The position numbers and the translations under genes were made by a program. Of a stretch of 47,772 nucleotides of DNA, positions 1 through 8,371 are shown in pieces (position 1 is the stretch's first letter; each line of letters starts with the position of its first letter). The notes beneath the pieces are model-generated. The model did not search any database, was not told the origin of the DNA, and saw nothing but the letters and a program-made list of their open reading frames with translations. Location of the stretch: positions 1-47,772 of the forward strand of contig NZ_LR733559.1 of NCBI RefSeq assembly GCF_902506265.1, given 5' to 3'. The DNA comes from Flavobacterium sp. 9AF. Lineage in GTDB: Bacteria; Bacteroidota; Bacteroidia; Flavobacteriales; Flavobacteriaceae.

Positions 1-88
1 CTATTTCTTGAACAATTTGAAGTTTTAAAGACATGGAATAGTCTTTCTGAGTACGCTTTACATAGCTAATTTCTTGAGGTGTTTCCAT
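1..88 (-). CDS. Transposase OrfA N-terminus (helix-turn-helix, IS3-like), partial
   Basis: Reading the minus strand from the ATG at 88 gives an N-terminal peptide beginning METPQEISYVKRTQ and continuing KDYSMSLKLQIVQEI before the window ends. The pattern of a charged start followed by Y-S-x-x-x-K-L-x-I-V matches the first helix of the helix-turn-helix in IS3/IS911-type OrfA proteins, which bind the ends of the element. Only 29 codons are present. Family membership rests on this short stretch and on the neighbouring terminal repeat, so I am moderately sure. Confidence 0.6.
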   Translation of the reverse strand, partial: METPQEISYVKRTQKDYSMSLKLQIVQEI

Positions 89-100
89 AACGATGAAATT

Positions 101-122
101 TGTGTATCGCTATTTCAGGACA
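101..122. repeat. Putative terminal inverted repeat of the IS
   Basis: This is the presumed outer end of the insertion sequence, reading TGTCCTGAAATAGCGATACA on the minus strand, just upstream of the transposase start. The partner repeat is outside the window. Confidence 0.45.
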
Positions 123-139
123 AGACAATTTATAATTAA

Positions 140-172
140 AAAAGGCGGTTTGAAATTTTCAAACCGCCTTTT
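140..172 (-). terminator. Rho-independent terminator of the phoD-like gene
   Basis: Bases 140-155 (AAAAGGCGGTTTGAAA) pair perfectly with 157-172, giving a 16-bp stem followed on the minus strand by a T-run. It lies 17 bases after the stop codon of the minus-strand phosphatase gene and also separates it from the IS. Confidence 0.85.
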
Positions 173-188
173 GTTTTTATAAGAAAAA

Positions 189-1901
189 TTAAATGGAATA
201 AGATTCTATTCTTTCTGTATTTTCTGAAAAGTTTTCGTCAAAAACAGTATTCACAAAATTCCATTTGGATTCTACATTATTTGTCGTGAAAGTTAAAGTA
301 AGATAACCTCTATCAGATGCATTTACATAATTAAGATCATTAATTAAAATTTGCATTGCATTTTCAAAGCCAGTAATACTAGTAGCATTAATTCCTAAAT
401 AATATTCTAGACCAGGAGATGTTACTGAAGAAGTAGCGAATTCTTTTCCTATCTCGTTAGCACTATTATCAACTAAATTATTGTACCAAGCATTATGAGT
501 GTCACCAGCTAAACAAACTACTTTTTTACCAGCAAAGCTATTGTATAAAATTTCTCTTTCTACGGGATAACCATCCCAAGCATCTAAATTATAAGGAAGA
601 ACAGTAGTTATTCTTTCAATTTCAGTACTTGTAAGTGTTGGATCACCATTTTGATAGCGTAATTTAATAGTTACTAATTCTGTTAGGGTTTGCTGAAATT
701 GTTGCAAAGCAGCAGGTGAACCACCTACAACAGCTCCTAAACTTAATAACATTTCAGCAGGAATGAACATTTTACCCATTAAAACTTGTTGACCCAAAAC
801 TTGCCAATGTGCAGAACTGCTAGTAACTTGTGAAATTAGCCAATTTCGTTGTGTTGTACCAAGTAAAGTACGTGTAGAATCTAACCAATCGGTTTGAAAA
901 CTAGCACTATTAAAATTACCAGTTCCATCAATATAATTGGCATAATCTAATTGTTTATCCCTAGCAACCACACGTGTATCTAACATAATTAAATTTACAA
1001 GATTACCAATGTTAAAACTTCTGTAAATTAAGCTAGTATCGTTTGAACGCAAAGGTAAAAATTCACTGTAAGCTTTAATCGCATCTGCTTTTCTAGCTTC
1101 AAAACTCCCTTCATTGGGTTGATGGTTTTCAGCTCCATCTTTATAAGTATCATTTGCAATTTCGTGATCATCCCAAACACAAATAAAAGGTTTTTTTTGG
1201 TGAGCCAATTGTAAATTTTTATCTGAACGATATTGCTTGTAACGAGTTCTATATTCTGTTAAAGTTATAATTTCGTTAGTAGGAAGATGTTCTCTACCTA
1301 ATGCAACTGTATTTTCATTAGTCCCATATTGGTCTTGACCATATTCATAAATATAATCCCCTAGATGCACTATAATGTCAGCATCAGAATTAGCCATAGC
1401 TTTATAGACATTAAAAAGACCAGCTGGATAATTGGAACAAGAACAAACAGCTAATTTTATATTATCAGTTGCAATTGGTAATGTAATAGTTTCTCCCACA
1501 ACAGAAACACTTCTGTCTTCTTGATTAAAGAAACGATAGTATATTTTTTTATCCGCTTCTAAATTTTGAAGTTCGATAGCTAAAGTATAATCTCTAGTAT
1601 TATCAGTAATTACTTCACCACTTCTAAAAATAGCTGTAAATTGACTATCATAAGCTACTTGCCAATAAATTTTCACTTCAGGTTTGTTAGTGTTGTATCT
1701 GGTCCAAATGATAACTTGATCGTGGGTAGGATCAAAACTAGCTACACCATGAGCAAAATTATCTGGAGTATAATCTTCTGGGATGCTAAAAAAAATGCTA
1801 TTATCATCACAGCTTATAAAATTTGGAGCTAAAAGAAGTCCTCCTGTGGTTAAAATGGAATTGACTAAAAATCGTCTTCTTGATAAAGAATTTTGGCTCA
1901 T
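189..1901 (-). CDS. phoD: PhoD-like alkaline phosphatase, Tat-exported lipoprotein
   Basis: Alkaline phosphatase of the PhoD family, a phosphodi/monoesterase that releases phosphate outside the cytoplasm using an Fe/Ca centre. I start it at 1901 because the peptide then opens with MSQNSLSRRRFLVNS, a twin-arginine signal, followed by a hydrophobic stretch and a lipobox-like F-I-S-C. After an N-terminal Ig-like domain come the metallophosphatase motifs CSCSNYPAG, HLGDYIYEYG, WDDHEIANDTY and AGDTHNAW, all in the family order. The product is 570 residues, normal for PhoD. It is a single gene ending at a strong hairpin terminator. No PHO-box-like site was recognised, so phosphate control is only expected from the family. 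Confidence 0.9.
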   Translation of the reverse strand: MSQNSLSRRRFLVNSILTTGGLLLAPNFISCDDNSIFFSIPEDYTPDNFAHGVASFDPTHDQVIIWTRYNTNKPEVKIYWQVAYDSQFTAIFRSGEVITDNTRDYTLAIELQNLEADKKIYYRFFNQEDRSVSVVGETITLPIATDNIKLAVCSCSNYPAGLFNVYKAMANSDADIIVHLGDYIYEYGQDQYGTNENTVALGREHLPTNEIITLTEYRTRYKQYRSDKNLQLAHQKKPFICVWDDHEIANDTYKDGAENHQPNEGSFEARKADAIKAYSEFLPLRSNDTSLIYRSFNIGNLVNLIMLDTRVVARDKQLDYANYIDGTGNFNSASFQTDWLDSTRTLLGTTQRNWLISQVTSSSAHWQVLGQQVLMGKMFIPAEMLLSLGAVVGGSPAALQQFQQTLTELVTIKLRYQNGDPTLTSTEIERITTVLPYNLDAWDGYPVEREILYNSFAGKKVVCLAGDTHNAWYNNLVDNSANEIGKEFATSSVTSPGLEYYLGINATSITGFENAMQILINDLNYVNASDRGYLTLTFTTNNVESKWNFVNTVFDENFSENTERIESYSI

Positions 1902-2057
1902 TACTACTATATTTAAATTTAAAGCAAAATTCAAATATTAGAATTATAAAGCTTTTACCGAATGATTAAGGAAAGATTAAATAAGTCTATAATGACTGTT
2001 GTAAATAAGGAGATCTTTAAGAAAACAATAAATCATGATTAAATTAGTAGTATACTA

Positions 2058-2702
2058 TTATTTTTCGCCTTCCCATTCGGCATAAAATTGAGCTAAGAAT
2101 TGCTCCATAAATCGGTGTCTCTCAGCTGCTATTTTTTTACCCGTTTTGGTGTTCATTTTATCTTTTAAAAGTAGTAGTTTTTCGTAGAAATGATTTAGAG
2201 TAGGCGATTCACTTTTCTTATATTCTTCTTTACTCATGTTAAGATTCGGTTGAATTTCTGGGTTATACAGCGCTCTATTTTTAAACCCTCCATAATTAAA
2301 TGTACGTGCTATACCAATAGCTCCTAATGCATCTAATCGATCAGCATCTTGTACGATTTCTAATTCTTTAGAAGTATATTTTTTTTCAAAATTACCTCCT
2401 TTAAAAGAAATATTTTCAATAATAGCTACTACGGCATTTATGGTATCTGCTGCAACATTTTGGCTCACCAAAAAATCACGGGCAGTTTTAGGCCCAATGG
2501 TTTCATCTCCCTGATGAAATTTACTATCGGCAATGTCATGTAATAAAGCGCCTAGTTTTACAATTTCAAGATTGCACTCTTCCTTTTTGGCAATTAATAA
2601 AGCATTTTTATAAACACGTTCAATGTGAAACCAATCATGGCCACCTTCAGCGTTTTGTAGTTGTTCTTTTACAAAAAGAATGGTTGTATCTATTACTGTC
2701 AT
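2058..2702 (-). CDS. HD-domain phosphohydrolase (YedJ-like)
   Basis: Cytoplasmic HD-superfamily metal-dependent phosphohydrolase of about 214 residues. The metal ligands of the fold are visible as GHDWFHIERV (H26), LLHDIAD (H55, D56) and VQDADRLDALGAIGI further on, the arrangement seen in the small stand-alone HD proteins such as E. coli YedJ. The substrate is unknown in this group; nucleotide or other phosphate esters are possible. The start at 2702 leaves the hairpin at 2714-2756 outside the gene. It follows the desaturase gene on the same strand but is separated from it by that hairpin, so it may be expressed separately. Confidence 0.85.
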   Translation of the reverse strand: MTVIDTTILFVKEQLQNAEGGHDWFHIERVYKNALLIAKKEECNLEIVKLGALLHDIADSKFHQGDETIGPKTARDFLVSQNVAADTINAVVAIIENISFKGGNFEKKYTSKELEIVQDADRLDALGAIGIARTFNYGGFKNRALYNPEIQPNLNMSKEEYKKSESPTLNHFYEKLLLLKDKMNTKTGKKIAAERHRFMEQFLAQFYAEWEGEK

Positions 2703-2713
2703 TTTTATACAGA

Positions 2714-2756
2714 AAAATTCCAAATTCTATCATTAATACATGGAATTTGGAATTTT
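2714..2756 (-). terminator. Hairpin terminator after the desaturase gene
   Basis: A perfect 14-bp stem (AAAATTCCAAATTC at 2714-2727 with 2743-2756) and a 15-base loop, followed on the minus strand by TTTTT. It sits between the desaturase stop (2774) and the HD gene start (2702) and probably ends or attenuates the plsC-desaturase transcript. Confidence 0.7.
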
Positions 2757-2773
2757 ATTTAGAGTTTAAACTA

Positions 2774-3766
2774 TTATTTTACTAAAGCGGGTTGCACCCA
2801 TTTGAAGACATGACCTGTTTCTGGTATTACTAATCTTTCAGAAACACGAGCCATTCTTGCAGGTAATTTCATTAAGAAATCTCTTGCTTTTTCAGCATCA
2901 TCAGTTAGGTTAGTAATTTTATCAATTTGCCATTTGTCAATGAGTTTTTGCATGATATCTACATAATCATTTGCCGTGTAAACCCCAATTCGTTGCGCTG
3001 CATCTGAAAATTGTTCGAAAGCCGTACTTATTTTTTGTCCGGATTCTCTTAAAAAATGAGCAGGCATTGTAATTTTATGTTTCATCATGTGTTGGAAAGC
3101 CAACATCATTTCACTAGGATCTACTTCAAAGATTTTGTTTACAAAAGTACTGTAAGCTTGGTGGTGACGCATTTCATCACCTGCGATTAAACGACACATT
3201 TTAGACAACTTATTATCACCAAATTTCTTAGCCATTTGTGCTACTCGATTGTGTGAAATGTAAGTGGCTAATTCTTGAAAACTCGTATAAACAAAATTCT
3301 TGTAAGGATCGTTACTCGTACCAATGTCAAAACCATCATTGATTAGATGTTGTGTTGTCATTTCTACTTCTCTCATGTTTACTCTTCCCGATAAATATAA
3401 ATATTTATTAAGAGTATCTCCATGACGATTTTCTTCACCGGTCCATTGTCTAATCCATTTACTCCAACCATTTCCACCGTTTTCTTGGCTAACACCATCA
3501 ACTTCCATTAACCAAGACTCATAAGTAGGCAAAGCTTCTTCTGTAATGGTATCTCCAACTAAAACTACCCAAAAATCATAAGGTAATTCTTTTGCAATCT
3601 CTCTTAATTCGGTAACTTCATCAAAGAATTTTTCATTTTGAGAATTAGGGAGTAAATCGTTAGGTTGCCAAATTTTTTCAACTGGAATTAAAAATTCTTC
3701 CACGAAGGAATCAATTTTTTTTTCCAAAAACTGCATTACTTCTAAGCGAACATTTTTTAGGGACAT
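2774..3766 (-). CDS. Acyl-ACP desaturase (soluble diiron, stearoyl-ACP type)
   Basis: Soluble fatty-acid desaturase that inserts a cis double bond into acyl chains bound to acyl carrier protein, using O2 and reduced ferredoxin. The two diiron half-sites are visible: E-E-N-R-H-G at residues 111-116 (E112, H115) and D-E-M-R-H at 197-201 (E198, H201), with a further ligand in F-Q-E-L-A-T (E165). The length of 330 residues fits the bacterial and plant family without a transit peptide. The gene lies 4 bases after plsC on the same strand, so chain desaturation and phospholipid assembly appear to be co-expressed. The position of the double bond cannot be read from sequence. Confidence 0.92.
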   Translation of the reverse strand: MSLKNVRLEVMQFLEKKIDSFVEEFLIPVEKIWQPNDLLPNSQNEKFFDEVTELREIAKELPYDFWVVLVGDTITEEALPTYESWLMEVDGVSQENGGNGWSKWIRQWTGEENRHGDTLNKYLYLSGRVNMREVEMTTQHLINDGFDIGTSNDPYKNFVYTSFQELATYISHNRVAQMAKKFGDNKLSKMCRLIAGDEMRHHQAYSTFVNKIFEVDPSEMMLAFQHMMKHKITMPAHFLRESGQKISTAFEQFSDAAQRIGVYTANDYVDIMQKLIDKWQIDKITNLTDDAEKARDFLMKLPARMARVSERLVIPETGHVFKWVQPALVK

Positions 3767-3770
3767 TTTT

Positions 3771-4505
3771 TTATTTTTTAATATGATCTGTAATTACTTT
3801 TTCCGTTTTTTCAAAAATTTCTTCAAAAGTATACTCCGAAATTTTTAGAGGTTCGTGAACTTGAAATTCCAATCGATTTCCAAGTCCTAATGGAAAAGTT
3901 CCATAACGAGCTAATTTCCATGAGTTGTTAATAGTCACAGGAACAAAATAGGCATCAGGAGCAAATTTGTAAAGCATTTTTAAACCATTTACAGAAAAAG
4001 GTTTTGGTTCTCCTTTTTTTGCGCGTGTTCCTTCTGGAAATATAACGACAGAATAGTTGTTTTTATTGATAAATTCTGCACATTTTTTTATTTCTGCCAA
4101 GGCTTGTTTTCCATCTTTTCTATCAATTAAAGCAGAACCACCGTGTTTTAAGTTATAAGAAACACTTGGAATTCCTTTTCCTAATTCTTTTTTACTAATA
4201 AATTTTGGATGCCAAGCCCTTAAAAACCAAATATAAGGAGGAATATCATACAAGCTCTGATGATTGGAAACAATAATTAAAGGTTGGTTTTTAGGTAATT
4301 TTTCTCTGCCTTTAAAGTCATAAGTAGTTCCTAACAAATGAGTGGTTCGTACCAAAAATAAATTCAGAATGGCTACGCTCCATCGATGGGCATTATAACC
4401 GAAAACGTTTAAACATATCCATTGAATTACGTGAAAAACACACAGCCAAAATAAAAATAGTAGATAATATACTATAGAAATGGGATAAGAAAGAATCTTT
4501 TGCAT
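3771..4505 (-). CDS. plsC: 1-acyl-sn-glycerol-3-phosphate acyltransferase
   Basis: PlsC-family enzyme that acylates lysophosphatidic acid to phosphatidic acid at the inner membrane. Motif I is N-H-Q-S-L-Y-D (H82, D87), motif III is F-P-E-G-T-R-A-K-K-G (from residue 156), and an N-terminal hydrophobic segment at about 11-32 anchors it. The 244-residue length is typical. It is the first gene of a two-gene unit with the acyl-ACP desaturase, only 4 bases apart. Flavobacteria often have several PlsC paralogues, so acyl-chain preference or a role in ornithine-lipid synthesis cannot be excluded. Confidence 0.9.
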   Translation of the reverse strand: MQKILSYPISIVYYLLFLFWLCVFHVIQWICLNVFGYNAHRWSVAILNLFLVRTTHLLGTTYDFKGREKLPKNQPLIIVSNHQSLYDIPPYIWFLRAWHPKFISKKELGKGIPSVSYNLKHGGSALIDRKDGKQALAEIKKCAEFINKNNYSVVIFPEGTRAKKGEPKPFSVNGLKMLYKFAPDAYFVPVTINNSWKLARYGTFPLGLGNRLEFQVHEPLKISEYTFEEIFEKTEKVITDHIKK

Positions 4506-4546
4506 AACACAAATAACTTTTTAACAAAGGTACTATATAAAACAAA

Positions 4547-4571
4547 AAAACCATCAGTAAAAGATGGTTTT
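4547..4571 (-). terminator. Terminator of the bacilliredoxin gene
   Basis: Nine-base stem AAAACCATC (4547-4555) with GATGGTTTT (4563-4571), followed on the minus strand by a run of T. It lies between the bacilliredoxin stop at 4594 and the plsC start at 4505. Confidence 0.7.
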
Positions 4572-4593
4572 CCTGTAATTTTGTTTTTTAAAA

Positions 4594-5004
4594 TTAACAA
4601 TATTCGTTATATGCGTCTTTTAGATTTTCTGCAATTAATTCCGCAGGACGACCTTCAATATGATGACGCTCAAGCATATGAACTAATTCCCCATTTTTAA
4701 ATAAAGCCATACTGGGTGAAGAAGGAGGAAAAGGAAACATTTCTTCTCTTGCTGCATCAACAGCTTCTTTATCAACACCAGCAAAAACTGTAATTAAATT
4801 AGAAGGTTTTTTAGCACCATCTAAACTCATTTTTGCACCTGGACGAGCATTTCTTGCAGCACAACCACAAACAGAATTCACTACTACTAAAGTAGTGCCT
4901 TCTTTTTGAATTTCGTTTTTAACGTCTGCTGCTGTATATAATTCTTTAAAACCTGCTTCAGAAAGTTCTGCACGCATTGGTTTTACCATTTCTTCTGGAT
5001 ACAT
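4594..5004 (-). CDS. BrxA/BrxB-family bacilliredoxin
   Basis: Small cytoplasmic thiol-disulfide oxidoreductase of the YphP/YqiW family, which removes bacillithiol from mixed disulfides on proteins. The thioredoxin-fold active site is N-S-V-C-G-C-A-A (C46-G47-C48), the CGC signature of the family, followed by the conserved N-A-R-P-G. The start at 5004 (MYPEEMVKPM) matches the usual N-terminus and gives 136 residues. It is transcribed alone, ending in a clear hairpin. A BstA-like transferase gene at 32395-32931 in the same window also points to bacillithiol metabolism in this organism; the bsh synthesis genes are not in the window. Confidence 0.88.
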   Translation of the reverse strand: MYPEEMVKPMRAELSEAGFKELYTAADVKNEIQKEGTTLVVVNSVCGCAARNARPGAKMSLDGAKKPSNLITVFAGVDKEAVDAAREEMFPFPPSSPSMALFKNGELVHMLERHHIEGRPAELIAENLKDAYNEYC

Positions 5005-5121
5005 AATTCTTTGTATTTTAATTAATGTTGCAAAGTTACAAAGATTAAACAATTGAATATCTAATTAAATCATAAAGATTTGTTATCGCTTATTATAAAA
5101 ATGAGTATACTAAATAGAACT

Positions 5122-7143
5122 TTAATTTCTCTTAACAAAATTTCTAGAGAATTTTTCACCTTCAGCTGTTTCTAAGGTTAAAATATAAATTCCCTCTTTT
5201 AAATCGTTAATTTTAATTTTAGATGCTACATCCGTAAGTTTTTTTATTAACGCACCATGCATGCCATAAATAGTGATTGATTTTACATTTAATTTTTCTG
5301 AATTAGTTATATTAATATAATCGCTACTTGGATTTGGATACAATTCAAACTCATCTTTATAGAAATCAGCAACACTTAAAGGAGAAGAACCTTCTAGTAT
5401 TGTTAATGCTTGGTCTATATTTGGATTATTGATTACATCAACAATTCCTGAAGGCCATCTAATAATTACTTGATTAACGGTTGTTTCTGAACCAATTCCA
5501 AAATGAGCATTCATCGTACTTTGATGACTAAAACCATGACCACTTCTGATTTCTCTAATTTGTTTTCCCCAATTACCATAGATTTCAACCCTTGCACCAA
5601 TACCATTACGATTACTAACAATTCCTTCTAAATTAACTTTAATCCAATGATTTGTATTAGTTGTATTATAGTAAACGATATTTCCTATTTGTACGTCCAA
5701 GAAACCATCATTGTTTAAATCGCCAATTCCACCTTCGCTAAAGCTTAAATCATATCCAGTAAAGGTTAAATCTCCATTATTAATATACAATTCTTTTCCG
5801 TTTTGCCATAGAAAATCAATCCAACCATCGTTATTAAAATCAGCTGCTTGAATTTCCCATGAACCTACTTGCGGATCAATACCAGTAGATGTATAAATAT
5901 CAGTAAATGTGCCATCGCCATTATTAAGATAGAATTTATTGGTGTCTGAAATATTTGATAACAAGAAATCCATGTCACCATCATTATCAAAATCTTCAAT
6001 TGCTGTTGACCAAGATTGGGCCCCATCATTAATACCTGCTATTGCACCAGTTTCAGTATAAGTACCATCGCCATTGTTTCTGTACAAAAGATTAATTCTT
6101 TGTGCATCACCCACAGGTGCACCGCCACGACATTTGGCAAGGTACATATCAATATTCCCATCATTATCGTAATCAGACCACATCGATTGATAGTTGCCTC
6201 CTACTGCTAAAGTCGGCATCAATGAAATATCGAAGACAAGATCTCCAGAGCCCATATTTCTATATGCATGACTTTGAGCCACATCATGGCATGCCCATAA
6301 ATCTAAATTTCCATCATTATTAATATCAACAAAATTTGTTCTTTGTGTAAAAATATTTTGAGGATAAGGCACTTCGGAGTAATTTAGCCCTGTAGCGTCT
6401 GCCTTAATTATGGTTAGACGACTTCCACTCCCAAAAACCAAATCGTTAAGACCATTTTTATCATAATCTCCAGCCGCAATACTCCAAGTAGGCGTAGCTG
6501 TTAAACCAGGTAGAGATATGGTTGAAGTAGTAAAACCACCGCTTATATTTTGTTTTAAAATTGTCATAGTATTTGAACTTACCGTAACAATATCGTCAAG
6601 ATAATCTCCGTTCATATCCACTACACAACAAATCGTAGCACTTGAAGGAATTGTTTGTTGGGTAAAACTTACAGGTGGAGCTACATAAGGAACTTCAGAT
6701 AATTGAAAATCAAACCCCAAGGCACTCCATCTGTTGTCGAAAGCAATATAATAAGTTGTGCCAGGAATAGTATTGAAAATTACTCTTGATAGATAGGAAT
6801 TTGTATTTCCATTATTACATTGAATGTCTCCAGAATCATCATCACCAGTTACACAAATAAGATTGGAACAATCCCCAGTATATATATGAACTCTAGTATC
6901 TTTACAGATGTTAACGGGTAAATCGGTTGTTATAGTTACAGTATAACTATTTGATGGAATATATTTGTACCATTCACCAGCTGTTGCATTGGTACTATTA
7001 ATACAACTCGTTGGAGCTTCTGTTCCATCAATTTGATTTACCGTGTAAGTTCCAGCAGTTATAACGGGTGCTGAAGCACAAGTGTCTTGAGCGAAGGATT
7101 GCAGAGAAAGACTCAAGAAAAGAAGAAGTATTGTTTTTTTCAT
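5122..7143 (-). CDS. Secreted FG-GAP/VCBS repeat protein with ASPIC-UnbV domain and T9SS sorting domain
   Basis: Exported protein of 673 residues. The start at 7143 gives a Sec signal (MKKTILLLFLSLSLQSFAQ) and avoids overlap with the upstream gene. After a cysteine-containing region resembling a bacterial pre-peptidase-type domain (about 20-155) there are several FG-GAP/VCBS calcium-binding-like repeats (D-x-N-x-D-G-x-x-D, for example DFDNDGDMDF and DLNNDGFLDV), forming a beta-propeller. An ASPIC/UnbV domain follows (GIGARVEIYG, RSGHGFSHQS, IRWPSG) and a T9SS type A sorting domain from ELYPNPSSDYINI to the last residue. It would be carried across the outer membrane by T9SS. The ligand is unknown. 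It lies 29 bases after a diheme cytochrome-like gene, probably one operon. Confidence 0.85.
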   Translation of the reverse strand: MKKTILLLFLSLSLQSFAQDTCASAPVITAGTYTVNQIDGTEAPTSCINSTNATAGEWYKYIPSNSYTVTITTDLPVNICKDTRVHIYTGDCSNLICVTGDDDSGDIQCNNGNTNSYLSRVIFNTIPGTTYYIAFDNRWSALGFDFQLSEVPYVAPPVSFTQQTIPSSATICCVVDMNGDYLDDIVTVSSNTMTILKQNISGGFTTSTISLPGLTATPTWSIAAGDYDKNGLNDLVFGSGSRLTIIKADATGLNYSEVPYPQNIFTQRTNFVDINNDGNLDLWACHDVAQSHAYRNMGSGDLVFDISLMPTLAVGGNYQSMWSDYDNDGNIDMYLAKCRGGAPVGDAQRINLLYRNNGDGTYTETGAIAGINDGAQSWSTAIEDFDNDGDMDFLLSNISDTNKFYLNNGDGTFTDIYTSTGIDPQVGSWEIQAADFNNDGWIDFLWQNGKELYINNGDLTFTGYDLSFSEGGIGDLNNDGFLDVQIGNIVYYNTTNTNHWIKVNLEGIVSNRNGIGARVEIYGNWGKQIREIRSGHGFSHQSTMNAHFGIGSETTVNQVIIRWPSGIVDVINNPNIDQALTILEGSSPLSVADFYKDEFELYPNPSSDYINITNSEKLNVKSITIYGMHGALIKKLTDVASKIKINDLKEGIYILTLETAEGEKFSRNFVKRN

Positions 7144-7172
7144 ATTATGGTTTTTTATTGTGTTGTTTAATT

Positions 7173-8288
7173 CTAATGACAATCTGCTGGTAAGGAATTA
7201 ATCCATGTTCGAATTAATTCTAAACCTTCTTCATGTACTAATGTTCTTCCAATTATAGGCATCATAATACTTTCTTCAGTTGAACTTATTCTCTGAATCA
7301 TTTCTGAATGATCTGCATCACCTCCATTAATTACAAAAGGACCATTCTGAATACTAAATAGTGGAGTCATACAAAGTCCAAAAGTATTGATGTTTGTATT
7401 GCTGAAATTAAGTCTAATATCCACATAGTCACAATGTCCGCCTGTTCGATGACAATGCCCGCAGTTAATATCAATATAGGAACGTACTCTTTTTTCTAAT
7501 GGTTCATTTGTGTTTTCCCAATTTACAGTAGCATTTATATTGGTAGGAGTATTAGTATCTAAAAAACCAACGTTTTTCCATTTTTCCAATTGGTTTATAG
7601 TTTCATTACCATAATTATAACCAAAATTTAAATTTTGAGGTTTTACACCTATTGGAATAGTTATTTCACCATTTTGAGATTGATTTGGATTTATTTTATG
7701 ACAAGTAATACATTCTGTTTGAGAAGGAATTTTGTAAGTAGTATTTTTAGGTATTCCATTTTCAGACCATTCAATAGGAATAAAGACACCTTGTTCAGCC
7801 GTATCTAAATTAGCTTCTGTTTGTTCTTCATTCCAAATATAATCATAAGCTTTCCATCCCTCTGTTTTTCTAATTAATATTCTGGTTTCAATTATTTTTT
7901 GTGTATGATTTGGTAAAACATTATCATAATAAAAAGTTTTTATAAGAGCAGTTCCTATCGGAAATTCTAAAATATTATCATCTCCATTATAAGTAGCTTT
8001 AGTGTTTTTTGGCATCCATACAAATCTTTTTTTGTGGGCATAATCTGAAAATAAGCTACTTGCAGGAGCGTAAGGTAATACATCAAGAGAGGGAGATTGA
8101 TTTTTTAATAGTCCTTCAAAGAAATGATATTCAGATAATTTATTGTATGGTACTTGCTGCAAGTTAACGGTTACTGGAGAAACTTCAGGTGAGGGTATTT
8201 CAGTATAATTAGAGTCATCATCACTACAAGAAAACAGTAATACCGAACACACCATCAGACCTAAGGTCAGATAGTATTTTTTAATCAT
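7173..8288 (-). CDS. SO2930-like diheme c-type cytochrome lipoprotein
   Basis: Envelope lipoprotein of 371 residues with signal peptide and lipobox (V-L-L-F-S-C). Two haem-binding motifs, C-I-T-C-H and C-G-H-C-H, are visible in the second half, and the N-terminal half has the conserved phrases LSEYHFFEGL, PYAPASSLFSDYAHKKRFVW and FPIGTALIKTFYY that mark the SO2930/HNE_0200 family of uncharacterised diheme proteins. A cysteine-rich T-G-G-H-C-D-Y follows the second haem motif. It is first in an operon with the FG-GAP secreted protein. The electron partner is unknown. Family assignment is from memory of its signature. Confidence 0.8.
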   Translation of the reverse strand: MIKKYYLTLGLMVCSVLLFSCSDDDSNYTEIPSPEVSPVTVNLQQVPYNKLSEYHFFEGLLKNQSPSLDVLPYAPASSLFSDYAHKKRFVWMPKNTKATYNGDDNILEFPIGTALIKTFYYDNVLPNHTQKIIETRILIRKTEGWKAYDYIWNEEQTEANLDTAEQGVFIPIEWSENGIPKNTTYKIPSQTECITCHKINPNQSQNGEITIPIGVKPQNLNFGYNYGNETINQLEKWKNVGFLDTNTPTNINATVNWENTNEPLEKRVRSYIDINCGHCHRTGGHCDYVDIRLNFSNTNINTFGLCMTPLFSIQNGPFVINGGDADHSEMIQRISSTEESIMMPIIGRTLVHEEGLELIRTWINSLPADCH

Positions 8289-8318
8289 ATTTGTAAATTT
8301 AGTTTTTTAGTTGTAAAA

Positions 8319-8326
8319 CAAATATA
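8319..8326 (-). promoter_or_regulatory. -7 element of the cytochrome/FG-GAP operon
   Basis: On the minus strand this reads TATATTTG, a match to the Bacteroidota -7 consensus TAnnTTTG, 31 bases upstream of the start at 8288. No well-spaced -33 TTTG was found. Confidence 0.4.
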
Positions 8327-8371
8327 ATTAAATTAATACAAATAACTTATATTTAGACAATTACCTTGTTT

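Larger units (their letters stand above)
1..122 (-). mobile_element. End of an IS3-family-like insertion sequence, truncated by the window edge
   Basis: The first 122 bases hold the 5' end of a transposase reading frame on the minus strand and, outside it, a sequence that on the minus strand begins TGTCCTGAAATAGCGATACA, which has the TG...CA type terminus expected of an IS3-like element. The rest of the element lies outside the window, so its length, its second inverted repeat and any target duplication cannot be seen. The boundary at 122 is inferred from the TGTCC start of the putative inverted repeat. Confidence 0.6.
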
